64,000 nt of DNA from Paracoccus sulfuroxidans (GCF_007830335.1 NZ_VLKU01000003.1:248001-312000), one strand, 5' to 3'; positions 28,024 to 37,080 are shown, counted from the first letter of the stretch. Notes: generated from the sequence alone by a model not told the origin. Numbers and translations: made by a program.

Positions 28024-28814
28024 TTGCCGGTGAACTCCGCCTTGCGTTTTTCCAGGAAGGCCGTGACGCCCTCGGCATAGTCGGCCGAGCGTCCGGCGGT
28101 CTGCTGGCAGTCGCGTTCCATGTCGAGCTGCTGGTCCAGCGACTGCGAGGCGGCGGCCTGAATGAGCTGCTTGGTCAGGCCAAGGCCCAGCGTCGGACCT
28201 GCGGCCAGCCGCTGGGCCAGCGCGGTCGCCTCGGTCATTAGCTGGTCGTCGGGAAGGGCCTTCCAGATCAGCCCCCAGTCGGCGGCGGTCGTGGCAGGCA
28301 GCGGCTCGGCGGTCAGGGCCAGCGCCTTGGCGCGCGGCTCTCCGATGATGCGGGGCAGTGACCAGCTTCCGCCCGCGTCGGGGACAAGGCCAATCTTCGA
28401 AAACGCCTGAATGAATTTCGCCGATTCGGCGGCCAGTACGATGTCGCAGGCAAAGGCGATATTGGCGCCCGCACCCGCCGCCACGCCGTTCACCGCGCAG
28501 ACCACCGGCTTCGGCAGGTTGCGGATCAGCCGCAGCGTCGGGTTATAGAAAGTGTCGAGCGTATGGCCCAGATCGGGCGCAGGTCCGCCCTTGCGTGGAT
28601 CGCGGTCGCCCAGATCCTGCCCGGCGCAGAACCCGCGCCCGGATCCGGTCAGCAGGACCGCGCGAATTTCAGGCTCGTCATGGGCGCGCTGGATTGCGGC
28701 GCGCAGCGCCATGTGCATCTCTTCGTTGAAGGAATTCAGCTTGTCGGGACGGTTGAGGGTGATCTGCAGGACGCCGTTTTCCAGCGTGGCAAGAATCGAT
28801 TCGGACTGCGTCAT
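28020..28814 (-). CDS. paaG: 1,2-epoxyphenylacetyl-CoA isomerase (enoyl-CoA hydratase family)
   Basis: A 264-residue crotonase-fold enzyme that isomerises ring-1,2-epoxyphenylacetyl-CoA to oxepin-CoA. LLTGSGRGFCAGQDLGDRD and PKPVVCAVNGVAAGAGANIAFACD form the CoA-binding and oxyanion-hole segments, and FIQAFSKIGLVPDAGGSW carries the catalytic aspartate of the PaaG/isomerase type (PDAG) instead of hydratase Glu. The ATG at 28814 (MTQSESILATLENG) has a GGGGAGA site; the longer frame to 28886 has no family match. First gene of the leftward operon, divergent from paaN. Confidence 0.92.
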   Translation of the reverse strand: MTQSESILATLENGVLQITLNRPDKLNSFNEEMHMALRAAIQRAHDEPEIRAVLLTGSGRGFCAGQDLGDRDPRKGGPAPDLGHTLDTFYNPTLRLIRNLPKPVVCAVNGVAAGAGANIAFACDIVLAAESAKFIQAFSKIGLVPDAGGSWSLPRIIGEPRAKALALTAEPLPATTAADWGLIWKALPDDQLMTEATALAQRLAAGPTLGLGLTKQLIQAAASQSLDQQLDMERDCQQTAGRSADYAEGVTAFLEKRKAEFTGK

Positions 28815-28889
28815 GAAGTTGTCTCCCCCTTGGCGGCGCGACCTCCTCGTCGCGTCCTGACATGGTGCTGTAAAAAACTGTTGCATAAA

Positions 28890-28905
28890 CCGACCGGCCG
28901 GTCAA
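28890..28905. promoter_or_regulatory. Candidate PaaR operator shared by divergent paaG and paaN
   Basis: GACCGGCCGGTC (28892-28903) is a perfect 12-bp palindrome. Read on the minus strand, the site is ATTGACCGGCCGGTCG and matches the paaJ site at 12 of 16 positions. It lies between the two divergent starts, 77 bases from paaG and 33 from paaN, so one bound dimer could repress both. TTGACC within it could serve as a -35 for paaG. Confidence 0.62.
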
Positions 28906-28936
28906 TGATAATCCTCAGCCATGGGAGGGGGATGCC

Positions 28937-30589
28937 ATGACCGACAATTTCCGACGTCACGAAGCCATGCTGGCGGATGCGCTGGCGGCATTGCAGTCGC
29001 GTGCATTCTGGACGCCATTCCCCGAAACGCCCAGCGGAAAGATCTATGGAGAATCCGCGCGCAGCGACGGTGAGGCCGCGTTTCAGGCGCTGCTGGGGGC
29101 GGCCTTCGATCTGCCCGGCCATCCCGAAGAACGCCGTCTGGGCGCCGAGGTTTCGCCCTGGGGGCTGGATCTGCGAATCACCTATCCGTCAGCAGGGGCA
29201 GGGGCGCTGATTGCGGCCTCGGGCCGTGCCGCCGCGGGTTGGACTGCAGCCACGCCTGCTGAGCGGGCAGGCGTCTGCCTTGAGATCCTGCACCGGCTGA
29301 ACCGCCAAAGCTTCCTCATGGGTCACGCGACCATGCACACGACCGGGCAGGCCTTTCCGATGGCCTTTCAGGCGGGCGGGCCGCATGCGCAGGATCGCGG
29401 GCTGGAGGCCGTCGCCGTCGCCTGGCAGGAAATGATGCGGACGCCCGCGACCGCCGTCTGGGAAAAGCCGCAGGGCAAGGCCGCGCCCATCGTGCTGGAG
29501 AAACAGTGGCGGGCGGTGCCGCGCGGGATCTCGCTGGCGATTGGCTGCAACACCTTCCCGACCTGGAATTCCTATCCCGGCATGTTCGCCAGCCTCGTGA
29601 CCGGGAACACGCTGATCGTGAAGCCGCATCCCGCCGCGATTCTGCCGCTGGCCCTGACCGTGCGCATCGCACGTGAGGTGCTGGCCGAGGCGGGTTTTTC
29701 GCCCGATGTCGTCCTGCTGGCGGTGGATGAGGCGGGGGCCGAGATCACCGGCGATCTGATCGCCGCGCCCGAGGTGGCGATCATCGACTACACCGGCTCG
29801 AACGCCTTCGGCGATCATGTGCGGGCAAATGCGGGTGGCGCACTGGTCTTTACCGAAGAGGCCGGGGTCAACTCGATCACCATCGCGGGCACCGATGATT
29901 TTCGCGGAATGTGCAGCAATATCGCGTTTTCGCTGTCGCTTTACAGCGGCCAGATGTGCACCGCGCCGCAGAATATCTATGTCCCGAAGGGCGGCATCCA
30001 GACCGACGAGGGGCCAAAGACGCTGGATGAGGTCGCGGCAGGCATTGCCGGGGCGATTGACGCGCTGCTGGCCGATCCGGCGCGCGCCTCGGGCGTCTGC
30101 GGCACCATCGCCAATCCGGCGACGCTGGCGCGGGTGGCCTCGGCGCGCGGCATGGGCGGGGTCCTGCGCGACAGCGCGCCGCTGGCCGAGGGGCGCAGCG
30201 CAAGCCCGCTGATCCTGCAGGTCGAGGATGCGCCGGACGGCCCGCACCGCCACGAATGCTTCGGCCCGATCTCGTTCATCGTCGCGGTCGAGGATGCCGA
30301 TGCGGGCATCCAGGCCGCCGCCGATTTGGCGCGCAGCAAGGGGGCGATCACCGCCGCGCTTTACGACACCGATGAGGCGCGCATTGCGCGTGCCATCGAT
30401 GCCTTCGCCTGGGCGGGGGTGAATCTGTCGATCAACCTGACGGGCGGCATTTATGTCAATCAAAGCGCCGCCTTCAGCGATTATCATGTGACGGGTGCGA
30501 ATCCGGCGGGCAATGCCAGCCTGACGGACAGCGCCTTCATTGCCGGGCGCTTCCGCGTGGTAATGTCCAGAAGACCAAAGGCGGCCTGA
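28937..30589 (+). CDS. paaN: Phenylacetate degradation protein PaaN (aldehyde dehydrogenase family)
   Basis: A 550-residue aldehyde-dehydrogenase-fold protein of the PaaN family. The catalytic Cys is in SLYSGQMCTAPQNIYVP and the Glu in VFTEEAGVNSI; IGCNTFPTWNSYPGMFASLV and CFGPISFIVAVEDADA are typical. Its exact step is unsettled in the literature I know; it resembles the dehydrogenase half of PaaZ without the hydratase domain, so both may act on ring-opening aldehydes. It begins the rightward operon that continues with the LIV-type transporter. Confidence 0.88.
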   Translation: MTDNFRRHEAMLADALAALQSRAFWTPFPETPSGKIYGESARSDGEAAFQALLGAAFDLPGHPEERRLGAEVSPWGLDLRITYPSAGAGALIAASGRAAAGWTAATPAERAGVCLEILHRLNRQSFLMGHATMHTTGQAFPMAFQAGGPHAQDRGLEAVAVAWQEMMRTPATAVWEKPQGKAAPIVLEKQWRAVPRGISLAIGCNTFPTWNSYPGMFASLVTGNTLIVKPHPAAILPLALTVRIAREVLAEAGFSPDVVLLAVDEAGAEITGDLIAAPEVAIIDYTGSNAFGDHVRANAGGALVFTEEAGVNSITIAGTDDFRGMCSNIAFSLSLYSGQMCTAPQNIYVPKGGIQTDEGPKTLDEVAAGIAGAIDALLADPARASGVCGTIANPATLARVASARGMGGVLRDSAPLAEGRSASPLILQVEDAPDGPHRHECFGPISFIVAVEDADAGIQAAADLARSKGAITAALYDTDEARIARAIDAFAWAGVNLSINLTGGIYVNQSAAFSDYHVTGANPAGNASLTDSAFIAGRFRVVMSRRPKAA

Positions 30590-30626
30590 GAAACCGCCAG
30601 ATCAAGACCCAATGGGAGGGGAATAC

Positions 30627-31772
30627 ATGAACTATCTGAACACAACCGCGCTTTGCGTGGCCTTTGCCGCAGGTCTTGCGGCGGCTCCGGCACTGGCCGA
30701 GATCAAGCTGGGCGCCTCGATCTCCGAGACCGGCCCCGCCGCCTATCTGGGCGACCCCGAGGCGAAGACGCTGAAGATGATGGTCGATGAGATCAACGCC
30801 GCAGGCGGGTTGAACGGCGAACAGATCTCGCTCGTGCTCTATGACGATGGCGGCGATGCCAACAAGGCCCGCACCTTCGCCACCCGCCTGATCGAGGATG
30901 ACGAGGTTCAGGCGATCATCGGCGGCACCACCACCGGCACCTCGATGTCGATCATCCCGGTGGCCGAAGACGCCGAGATCCCCTTCATCTCGCTGGCCGG
31001 TGCCATCGAGATCATCAGCCCGGTCAAGCCCTGGGCCTTCAAGACCCCGCACACCGACCGCATGGCCTGCGAGAAAATCTTCGAGGACATGAAGAAGCAG
31101 GGTTACACCAAGATCGGCATGATCTCGGGCACGGACGGCTTTGGCGCCTCGATGCGCAAGCAATGCCTTGAGGTCGTGGGCAATTACGGCATCGAGGTGA
31201 TGGGCGACGAAAGCTATGGCCCGCAGGACGCCGACATGACCCCGCAGCTGACGAACCTGAAGGGCAAGGACGGCGTACAGGCCATCCTGAACGCGGGCTT
31301 TGGTCAGGGGCCGTCGGTGGTGACGCGGAACTACAAGCAGCTGGGCATCACCCTGCCGCTTTACCAGTCGCATGGCGTGGCCTCGGAAGGCTTCATCGAG
31401 CTTGCGGGCAAGGACGCGGCCGAAGGCGTGCGCCTGCCGGGCACCGCGCTGCTGGTCGGCGATCTCTTGGCCGAGGGTGACGCCCAGAAGCCGGTCGTCG
31501 CCGCCTATACCGCCAGCTATCAGGCCAAATACGGCGAGAAGCCTTCGACCTTCGCGGGCTATGCCCATGACGCGCTGAACATCTATGCCGACGCGGTCAA
31601 GCGCGCAGGCTCGGCTGATCCCGAGGCCGTGCGCGACGCCATCGAACAGACCTCGGGTCTGGTCGGCACCACCGGCGTCGTCACGATGACCCCCGAAGAT
31701 CACCTGGGCCTCGACCTTTCGGCATTCCGCATGCTGGAAATCCGCGACGGCGCCTGGACGATCGTCGAGTGA
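30627..31772 (+). CDS. LIV-type ABC transporter substrate-binding protein, candidate aryl-acid binder
   Basis: A 381-residue periplasmic binding protein of the branched-chain amino acid (LivK) family. The signal peptide MNYLNTTALCVAFAAGLAAA-PALA is cleaved before EIKLGASISETGPAAYLGDPEA. FATRLIEDDEVQAIIGGTTTG and VKPWAFKTPHTDRM are family-typical. The ATG at 30627 follows GGGAGGGG. It is 37 bases after paaN in the same direction, inside the paa regulon, which suggests phenylacetate or a related aromatic acid as ligand rather than leucine. That is inference from context. Confidence 0.85.
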   Translation: MNYLNTTALCVAFAAGLAAAPALAEIKLGASISETGPAAYLGDPEAKTLKMMVDEINAAGGLNGEQISLVLYDDGGDANKARTFATRLIEDDEVQAIIGGTTTGTSMSIIPVAEDAEIPFISLAGAIEIISPVKPWAFKTPHTDRMACEKIFEDMKKQGYTKIGMISGTDGFGASMRKQCLEVVGNYGIEVMGDESYGPQDADMTPQLTNLKGKDGVQAILNAGFGQGPSVVTRNYKQLGITLPLYQSHGVASEGFIELAGKDAAEGVRLPGTALLVGDLLAEGDAQKPVVAAYTASYQAKYGEKPSTFAGYAHDALNIYADAVKRAGSADPEAVRDAIEQTSGLVGTTGVVTMTPEDHLGLDLSAFRMLEIRDGAWTIVE

Positions 31773-31778
31773 TCCGTG

Positions 31779-31800
31779 GGACCGGGGTGACACCCGGTCC
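31779..31800 (+). terminator. Intercistronic hairpin after the binding-protein gene
   Basis: GGACCGGG (31779-31786) and CCCGGTCC (31793-31800) form a perfect 8-bp stem with a six-base loop, followed by a pyrimidine-rich TTCCCCCTCCCTT tract. It probably attenuates or protects, giving more binding protein than permease, as in many ABC operons. Confidence 0.55.
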
Positions 31801-31831
31801 TTCCCCCTCCCTTATCGGAGCTTGAGCGGAC

Positions 31832-32704
31832 ATGTCCGAACTGATGCAATTCCTTCTGTCCGGGGTGACGGTCGGCGCAGTCTATGCGCTGGTCGCGCTC
31901 GGGTTCACGATCATCTACAACGCCTCGGACGTGGTGAACTTCGCGCAAGGCGAGTTTGTCATGCTGGGCGGCATGATCACGGTCTTCACCTATGCCGCCG
32001 GACTGCCCTTGCCGCTGGCCGCGCTGATCGCGGTCGCGGTCACGGCCTGCGTGGGGGTGGCGCTGAACAAGCTGGCGATCGAGCCTGCGCGCGGCGCGCC
32101 GGTCGTGTCGCTGATCATCATCACCATCGGCGCGTCGATCTTTATTCGCGGCGCGACGCAGCTGATCTTCGGCAAGCAGATCCACCGCTTCCCGGCCTTC
32201 TCGGGTGACACGCCGATCCATATTCTGGGCGCGACGATCCTGCCGCAAAGCCTGTGGGTGATCGGCGGCGCCATCGCGGTCTTCGTGGGTCTGTGGTTCT
32301 TCTTCAGCAAGACGCTGACCGGACGTGCGGTCATGGCGACGCAGAACAACCGGCTGGCCGCGCAGCTTGTCGGCATCAACACCAAATGGGTGATGACGCT
32401 GTCCTTCGCGCTGTCGGCGGCCATTGGCGCGCTGGCGGGCGTGCTGGTCACGCCGATCACCAATATCTCGTATGACGTGGGCATCGCGCTGGCCCTGAAG
32501 GGCTTTGCCGCTGCCATGCTGGGCGGCATGGGCAATCCCAAGGGCGCGCTGGTGGGGGGCATCCTGCTGGGCATCCTCGAGCAGCTGACGGCGGGCTATC
32601 TGAGTTCGCAATACAAGGACGCCGCCGCCTTCATCGTGATCCTGCTGGTGCTGTTTGCCATGCCGCAGGGCCTGTTTGGCAAGAAATCCACGGATCGGGT
32701 GTAA
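31832..32704 (+). CDS. LIV-type ABC transporter permease (LivH-like)
   Basis: A 290-residue inner-membrane permease with about eight hydrophobic helices. LLSGVTVGAVYALVALGFTIIYNASDVVNFAQGEFVMLGG is the N-terminal signature region of LivH proteins (abbreviated here: VTVGAVYALVALGFTII), and the C-terminal GGMGNPKGALVGGILLGILE is conserved. It pairs with the LivM-like permease encoded two bases downstream. Part of the paaN-linked transporter operon. Confidence 0.91.
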   Translation: MSELMQFLLSGVTVGAVYALVALGFTIIYNASDVVNFAQGEFVMLGGMITVFTYAAGLPLPLAALIAVAVTACVGVALNKLAIEPARGAPVVSLIIITIGASIFIRGATQLIFGKQIHRFPAFSGDTPIHILGATILPQSLWVIGGAIAVFVGLWFFFSKTLTGRAVMATQNNRLAAQLVGINTKWVMTLSFALSAAIGALAGVLVTPITNISYDVGIALALKGFAAAMLGGMGNPKGALVGGILLGILEQLTAGYLSSQYKDAAAFIVILLVLFAMPQGLFGKKSTDRV

Positions 32705-32706
32705 TC

Positions 32707-33663
32707 ATGCGTCTGGGTGAAAAATACTGGACGCTTCTGGTCCTGCTGGCGGTGGTCGCGATCTCTCCGGCCTTCTTTCCATCGAACTATTACTACCGCG
32801 TGGCCTCGCTGATCTTCATCAACGGGCTGGCGGTCACGGGCATGGTGATCCTGATCGGCTATGCCGGGCAGATCAGCCTGGGGCACGCGGGCTTTGCCGG
32901 GATCGGCGCCTATGCCTGCGCGCTGGCGCCGGTGCATCTGGGCCTGCATCCTGCGCTGGCGGTGGTGCTGGGGGCGGCGATCTCGGCGCTGATGGCCTAT
33001 CTGGTCGGGCGGCCGATCCTGCGCCTCAAGGGCTATTATCTGGGCGTGGCTACGCTGGGCTTCGGCATTCTGGTGTCGATGGTGCTGGCCAATGAGGGGC
33101 AGCTGACCGGCGGCCCGGACGGCATGGAAGTGCCGGATCTGGGCCTGCGCGGGCTGCTGAAGGACATCGGCATCGACCTGTCGAACGGCCAGTTCTGGTA
33201 TGGGCTGACCGGGATTTTCCTGATCCTTGGCGCTTGGCTGGCGCTGAACCTCAACAACAGCCCCACGGGCCGGGCGTTGCGCGCGCTGCACGGGTCCGAG
33301 ATTGCCGCCCGCACGGTCGGCATCGACGTGGCACGGGCGAAGCTGACGGCCTTCGTGATCTCGGCGGTCTATGCCTCGGTCGCGGGATCGCTGCTGGCGC
33401 TGCAGAACAAGTTCATCACCCCCGATGTCGCGGGCTATATGCACTCGATCGAGATGGTGACCATGGCGGTTCTGGGCGGCGCGGGCTCGGTTCTGGGCGC
33501 GATCTTCGGTGCGGCCATCCTGACCACGCTGCCGCAGGTGCTGACGGTGTTTGCCGAATATGAGCAGATCCTGCTGGGGCTGGTGATGATGCTGGTGATG
33601 ATCTTCATGCGCGAGGGGCTTCTGCCCTCGATCCTGCGCCTGATCCGGGGGAAGGGTGAATGA
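32707..33663 (+). CDS. LIV-type ABC transporter permease (LivM-like)
   Basis: A 318-residue permease. GMVILIGYAGQISLGHAGFAG is the LivM hallmark; GRALRALHGSEIAARTVGIDVAR is the cytoplasmic loop that contacts the ATPases, and MVTMAVLGGAGSVLGAIFG is the C-terminal signature. About eight to nine transmembrane segments. Its stop overlaps the LivG-like start (ATGA). Confidence 0.91.
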   Translation: MRLGEKYWTLLVLLAVVAISPAFFPSNYYYRVASLIFINGLAVTGMVILIGYAGQISLGHAGFAGIGAYACALAPVHLGLHPALAVVLGAAISALMAYLVGRPILRLKGYYLGVATLGFGILVSMVLANEGQLTGGPDGMEVPDLGLRGLLKDIGIDLSNGQFWYGLTGIFLILGAWLALNLNNSPTGRALRALHGSEIAARTVGIDVARAKLTAFVISAVYASVAGSLLALQNKFITPDVAGYMHSIEMVTMAVLGGAGSVLGAIFGAAILTTLPQVLTVFAEYEQILLGLVMMLVMIFMREGLLPSILRLIRGKGE

Positions 33664-34439
33664 CGACACTTCTGGAAATCGAAGGGCTGGGCATCACCTT
33701 TGGCGGGCTCCGCGCCGTCAACGATGTTAGCTTCAGCGTGAACCCCGGCGAGATCGTCTCGGTCATCGGGCCGAACGGGGCGGGGAAGACGACGCTCTTC
33801 AACATGATCTCGGGCGTCTACATGCCCGGCGCGGGCAAGGTGCGCCTGAATGGTGAAGATGTGACCGGCATGTCGCCGCATCTTCTGGCGCGGCGCGGCA
33901 TGTCGCGGACCTTCCAGAACCTGCAGATCTTCCAGCAGATGAGCGTGCTGGAAAACGCCATCGCCGGCTATCATCTGCAGGAAAGCGGCTCGGTTCTGGC
34001 GGATCTGCTGAACCTGCCCTCATCGCGCCGCCGGGCGGCCGAGGCGCGCGAAGGCGCGATGAAGCTGCTGGCCCGCGTCGATCTGGACCGCGCGGCCGAG
34101 CGCGAGGCGGGGAACCTCTCTTACGGCTCGCTCAAGCGGCTGGAGATCGCGCGTGCGCTGGCCTTGAGCCCCAAGGTCCTGCTGCTGGATGAACCCGCGG
34201 CAGGCTGCAACGCGGTCGAGACCGAGGAAATCGACCATCTGATCGCCGAGGTCGCGGCCTCGGGCGTGGCGATCCTGCTGGTCGAACATGACATGAAGAT
34301 GGTCATGCGGATCTCGAACAATATCGTCGTGCTGGATCACGGCGAGAAAATCGCGCAGGGCGACCCGGCCACGGTCAGCCGCAATTCGGCGGTCATCGCC
34401 GCCTATCTGGGAACGGAGGCTGCCCATGCTGACGGTTGA
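33660..34439 (+). CDS. LIV-type ABC transporter ATP-binding protein (LivG-like)
   Basis: A 259-residue ATPase. Walker A is GPNGAGKTT, the signature is LSYGSLKRLEIARAL (YGSLK in place of SGGQ, as in LivG), Walker B is VLLLDEPAAGCN, and the H-loop is LLVEHDMKMV. It energises the transporter with the following subunit, whose gene starts 14 bases before this one ends. Confidence 0.92.
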   Translation: MTTLLEIEGLGITFGGLRAVNDVSFSVNPGEIVSVIGPNGAGKTTLFNMISGVYMPGAGKVRLNGEDVTGMSPHLLARRGMSRTFQNLQIFQQMSVLENAIAGYHLQESGSVLADLLNLPSSRRRAAEAREGAMKLLARVDLDRAAEREAGNLSYGSLKRLEIARALALSPKVLLLDEPAAGCNAVETEEIDHLIAEVAASGVAILLVEHDMKMVMRISNNIVVLDHGEKIAQGDPATVSRNSAVIAAYLGTEAAHADG

Positions 34440-35127
34440 GGGCTTGCGGTCGCGCTATGGCCGCATCGAGGTGCTGCACGGCATCGACCTGACGGTCGAC
34501 TCGGGCGAGATCGTGACGGTCGTCGGGGCCAATGGTGCGGGCAAGACCACGCTCTTGCGCTGCCTGTCGGGCGTGCAGCCGGTCTCGGCCGGGACGATCA
34601 CCTTCAGGGGCGAGCCGCTGACGACGGTCCCGGCCTTCCGGCGGCTGTCGCGGGGCCTGTCGCAATCGCCCGAGGGGCGGCAGATCTTCACCAATCTGAC
34701 GGTCGAGGAAAACCTGCGTCTGGGCGCGTTCCTTTACAGTGACGACCGCGTCCAGAAGGACATGGACGATGCCTTCCAGATGTTCCCGATCCTGCGCGAA
34801 AAGCGCAATCTGGCGGCGGGCGGCCTGTCGGGCGGGCAGCAGCAGATGCTGGCCATCGCACGCGCGCTGATGGGGCGGCCCTCGTGCCTGCTGCTGGATG
34901 AACCCTCGATGGGCCTTGCGCCCATTCTGGTCCAGCAGATCTTCGATGTGGTCAAGAACCTCAAGGCGCTGAACGTCACCGTTCTGCTGGTCGAGCAGAA
35001 CGCCTTCGGCGCCCTGAAGATTGCCGACCGCGGCTATGTCATGGAGACTGGCCGCATCACCATGGAAGGAACGGCGGCCGATCTGATCGCCGATCCGCGC
35101 ATCCGCGAAGCCTATCTGGGGATCTGA
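34426..35127 (+). CDS. LIV-type ABC transporter ATP-binding protein (LivF-like)
   Basis: A 233-residue ATPase. Walker A is GANGAGKTT, the signature LSGGQQQMLAIARALM, Walker B LLLDEPSMGLAP and the H-loop LLVEQNAF with Gln/Glu pattern typical of LivF. VEGLRSRYGRIEVLHGIDL is the family N-terminus. It overlaps the LivG-like gene by 14 bases and is followed three bases later by the beta-oxidation fusion, keeping transport and catabolism on one transcript. Confidence 0.92.
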   Translation: MLTVEGLRSRYGRIEVLHGIDLTVDSGEIVTVVGANGAGKTTLLRCLSGVQPVSAGTITFRGEPLTTVPAFRRLSRGLSQSPEGRQIFTNLTVEENLRLGAFLYSDDRVQKDMDDAFQMFPILREKRNLAAGGLSGGQQQMLAIARALMGRPSCLLLDEPSMGLAPILVQQIFDVVKNLKALNVTVLLVEQNAFGALKIADRGYVMETGRITMEGTAADLIADPRIREAYLGI

Positions 35128-35130
35128 GAC

Positions 35131-37074
35131 ATGAGCGTCACCACCATTTCCAAGCAGGGCGACATTGCCGTCGTCACCGTCGACAACCCTCCGGTCAATG
35201 CGCTGGGGCGGGATCTGAGGCAGGCGCTGTGGGATGCGGTGGCGACGCTGGATGCGGACCCCGAGGTCCGCGCAGTCGTGCTGATCTGCGCGGGCCGGAC
35301 CTTCATCGCGGGCGCGGATGTGCGCGAATTCGGCAAGCCGCCCGAGCCGCCGCATCTGCCCGATCTGGTCGACCGGATCGAGGGCGCGCAGAAACCCTGG
35401 GTCGCGGCCATCCATGGCTCGGCCCTTGGCGGCGGGTTCGAGGTGGCGCTGGGCTGTCGCTTCCGCGTGGCGCTGGAAAGCGCCAGCGTCGGCCTGCCCG
35501 AGGTCAGCCTTGGCATCATCCCCGGTGCCAGCGGCACCGTGCGCACGCCGCGCGTCGCGGGCGTGGCTGCGGCGGTGGAGCTTGTGACCTCGGGTCGTCC
35601 TGTGCGCGCGAAAAAGGCACTGGAGATGGGGCTGATCGACGATGTGATCGCGGGCGATCTGCTGGCGGGCGCGGTCGAATTCGCGCGCGCGTCACTCGGC
35701 GAGCCGCTGCCCCTGCCAGTCTCGCAGCGCCCGGTGGCCGATCCGGGCGACGACTTCTGGACCGCGCAAGAGGCCGCGGTTGGCAAGGCCGCGAAGGGCG
35801 CAGCCGCGCCCCTGCGCGCGCTGGCCTCGGTCCGCAAGGCCGCCACCGCGCCCTTCGCCGAGGCGATGGCCTACGAGCGGCAGACCTTCCTTGACCTGCG
35901 CGGCACCGATCAGGCGGCGGCGCTGCGTGCGGTGTTCTTTGCCGAACGCGGCGCGCCGCGTCCCGCTCATCTGGGCGATGCCAAGGCTGCGGCGCTGAAA
36001 TCGGTCGCCGTCATTGGCGGCGGCACCATGGGCGCGGGCATCATCGCCGCGCTGCGCGACGCGGGCCTGCCCGTCACCCTGATCGAACGCGATGATGAGG
36101 CCGTGGCGCGCGGTCTTGCGAACCTGCGCAAGATCGTCGACGGCGGCGTCAAGCGCGGCAAGCTGACCGAGGCGCAGGCCGAGGCCCGCATGCAAGGCGT
36201 GACCGGCACCACCGATTACGCGGCGCTGGCCGATGTGGACATGGTGATCGAGGCCGTCTTCGAAGAGATTGGCGTCAAGCGCGAGGTCTTTGCCGCGCTG
36301 GACCGCCATTGCCGCGCCGATGCGATTCTGGCGACGAACACCTCGTATCTGGACCCGCGCGACATTGCGGAGGGCGTCTCGAACCCCGGGCGTTTCATCG
36401 GGCTGCATTTCTTCAGTCCGGCCAATGTGATGAAGCTTCTGGAAATCGTGCCGGTGCCGGAGACCTCGGCCCAAACGCTGGCGACCGGTTTCGCGCTGGC
36501 CAAGACGCTGGGCAAGATCCCGGTGCAGGCGGGCATCTGCGAAGGATTCATCGGCAACCGCATCCTCAAGCGCTATCGCGCGGCGGCCGAGGATCTGGTC
36601 CGCAAGGGTGTGGCGATTGCCGATGTGGACGCGGCGATGCGCGGCTTCGGCATGGCGATGGGCCCGTTCGAGGCGCAGGATCTGGGCGGGCTCGACATCG
36701 CTTGGCTGCAGCGCGAAGGCGCGCGTGCCGCAGGGCAGGACGTCCCCGAGACGCTGGGCGATGTACTGGTCACCGCAGGCCGCAAGGGCCAGAAGACCGG
36801 CGGCGGCTGGTATGACTATGCCGAGGGCGACCGCAAGCCGCGCCCCTCTGCCACGGTGACGGGCCTCTTGGGCGAGCGCATCGGCACGGGCGCCGCCATG
36901 TCGCTGGAGGAGATCGCCGATCATCTGGTCGCGCAGATGGCCGCCGAGGGGCAGGCCATTCTGGACGAGGGCATCGCGCATCAGCCTTCGGACATCGATC
37001 TGGTCGAGATCCACGGCTATGGCTTCCCGCGCTGGCGCGGCGGCCCGATGTTCATCGCCAGCCGCAAGGGCTGA
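35131..37074 (+). CDS. Fused enoyl-CoA hydratase / 3-hydroxyacyl-CoA dehydrogenase, C-terminally short
   Basis: A 647-residue bifunctional enzyme. The N-terminal crotonase domain (about 1-200) keeps both catalytic glutamates, in GSALGGGFEVALGCR and GLPEVSLGIIPGA. The NAD-binding domain (about 290-470) has VAVIGGGTMGAGI and the catalytic His in GLHFFSPANVMKLLEIV. Two C-terminal helical domains follow, but the second stops just after YGFPRWRGGPMFIASRKG; family members normally continue for some 60-80 residues. No separate paaF or paaH lies in the window, so this fusion probably hydrates 2,3-dehydroadipyl-CoA and oxidises 3-hydroxyadipyl-CoA. Last gene of the paaN operon; a hairpin follows. Confidence 0.87.
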   Translation: MSVTTISKQGDIAVVTVDNPPVNALGRDLRQALWDAVATLDADPEVRAVVLICAGRTFIAGADVREFGKPPEPPHLPDLVDRIEGAQKPWVAAIHGSALGGGFEVALGCRFRVALESASVGLPEVSLGIIPGASGTVRTPRVAGVAAAVELVTSGRPVRAKKALEMGLIDDVIAGDLLAGAVEFARASLGEPLPLPVSQRPVADPGDDFWTAQEAAVGKAAKGAAAPLRALASVRKAATAPFAEAMAYERQTFLDLRGTDQAAALRAVFFAERGAPRPAHLGDAKAAALKSVAVIGGGTMGAGIIAALRDAGLPVTLIERDDEAVARGLANLRKIVDGGVKRGKLTEAQAEARMQGVTGTTDYAALADVDMVIEAVFEEIGVKREVFAALDRHCRADAILATNTSYLDPRDIAEGVSNPGRFIGLHFFSPANVMKLLEIVPVPETSAQTLATGFALAKTLGKIPVQAGICEGFIGNRILKRYRAAAEDLVRKGVAIADVDAAMRGFGMAMGPFEAQDLGGLDIAWLQREGARAAGQDVPETLGDVLVTAGRKGQKTGGGWYDYAEGDRKPRPSATVTGLLGERIGTGAAMSLEEIADHLVAQMAAEGQAILDEGIAHQPSDIDLVEIHGYGFPRWRGGPMFIASRKG

Positions 37075-37080
37075 CGGCCA

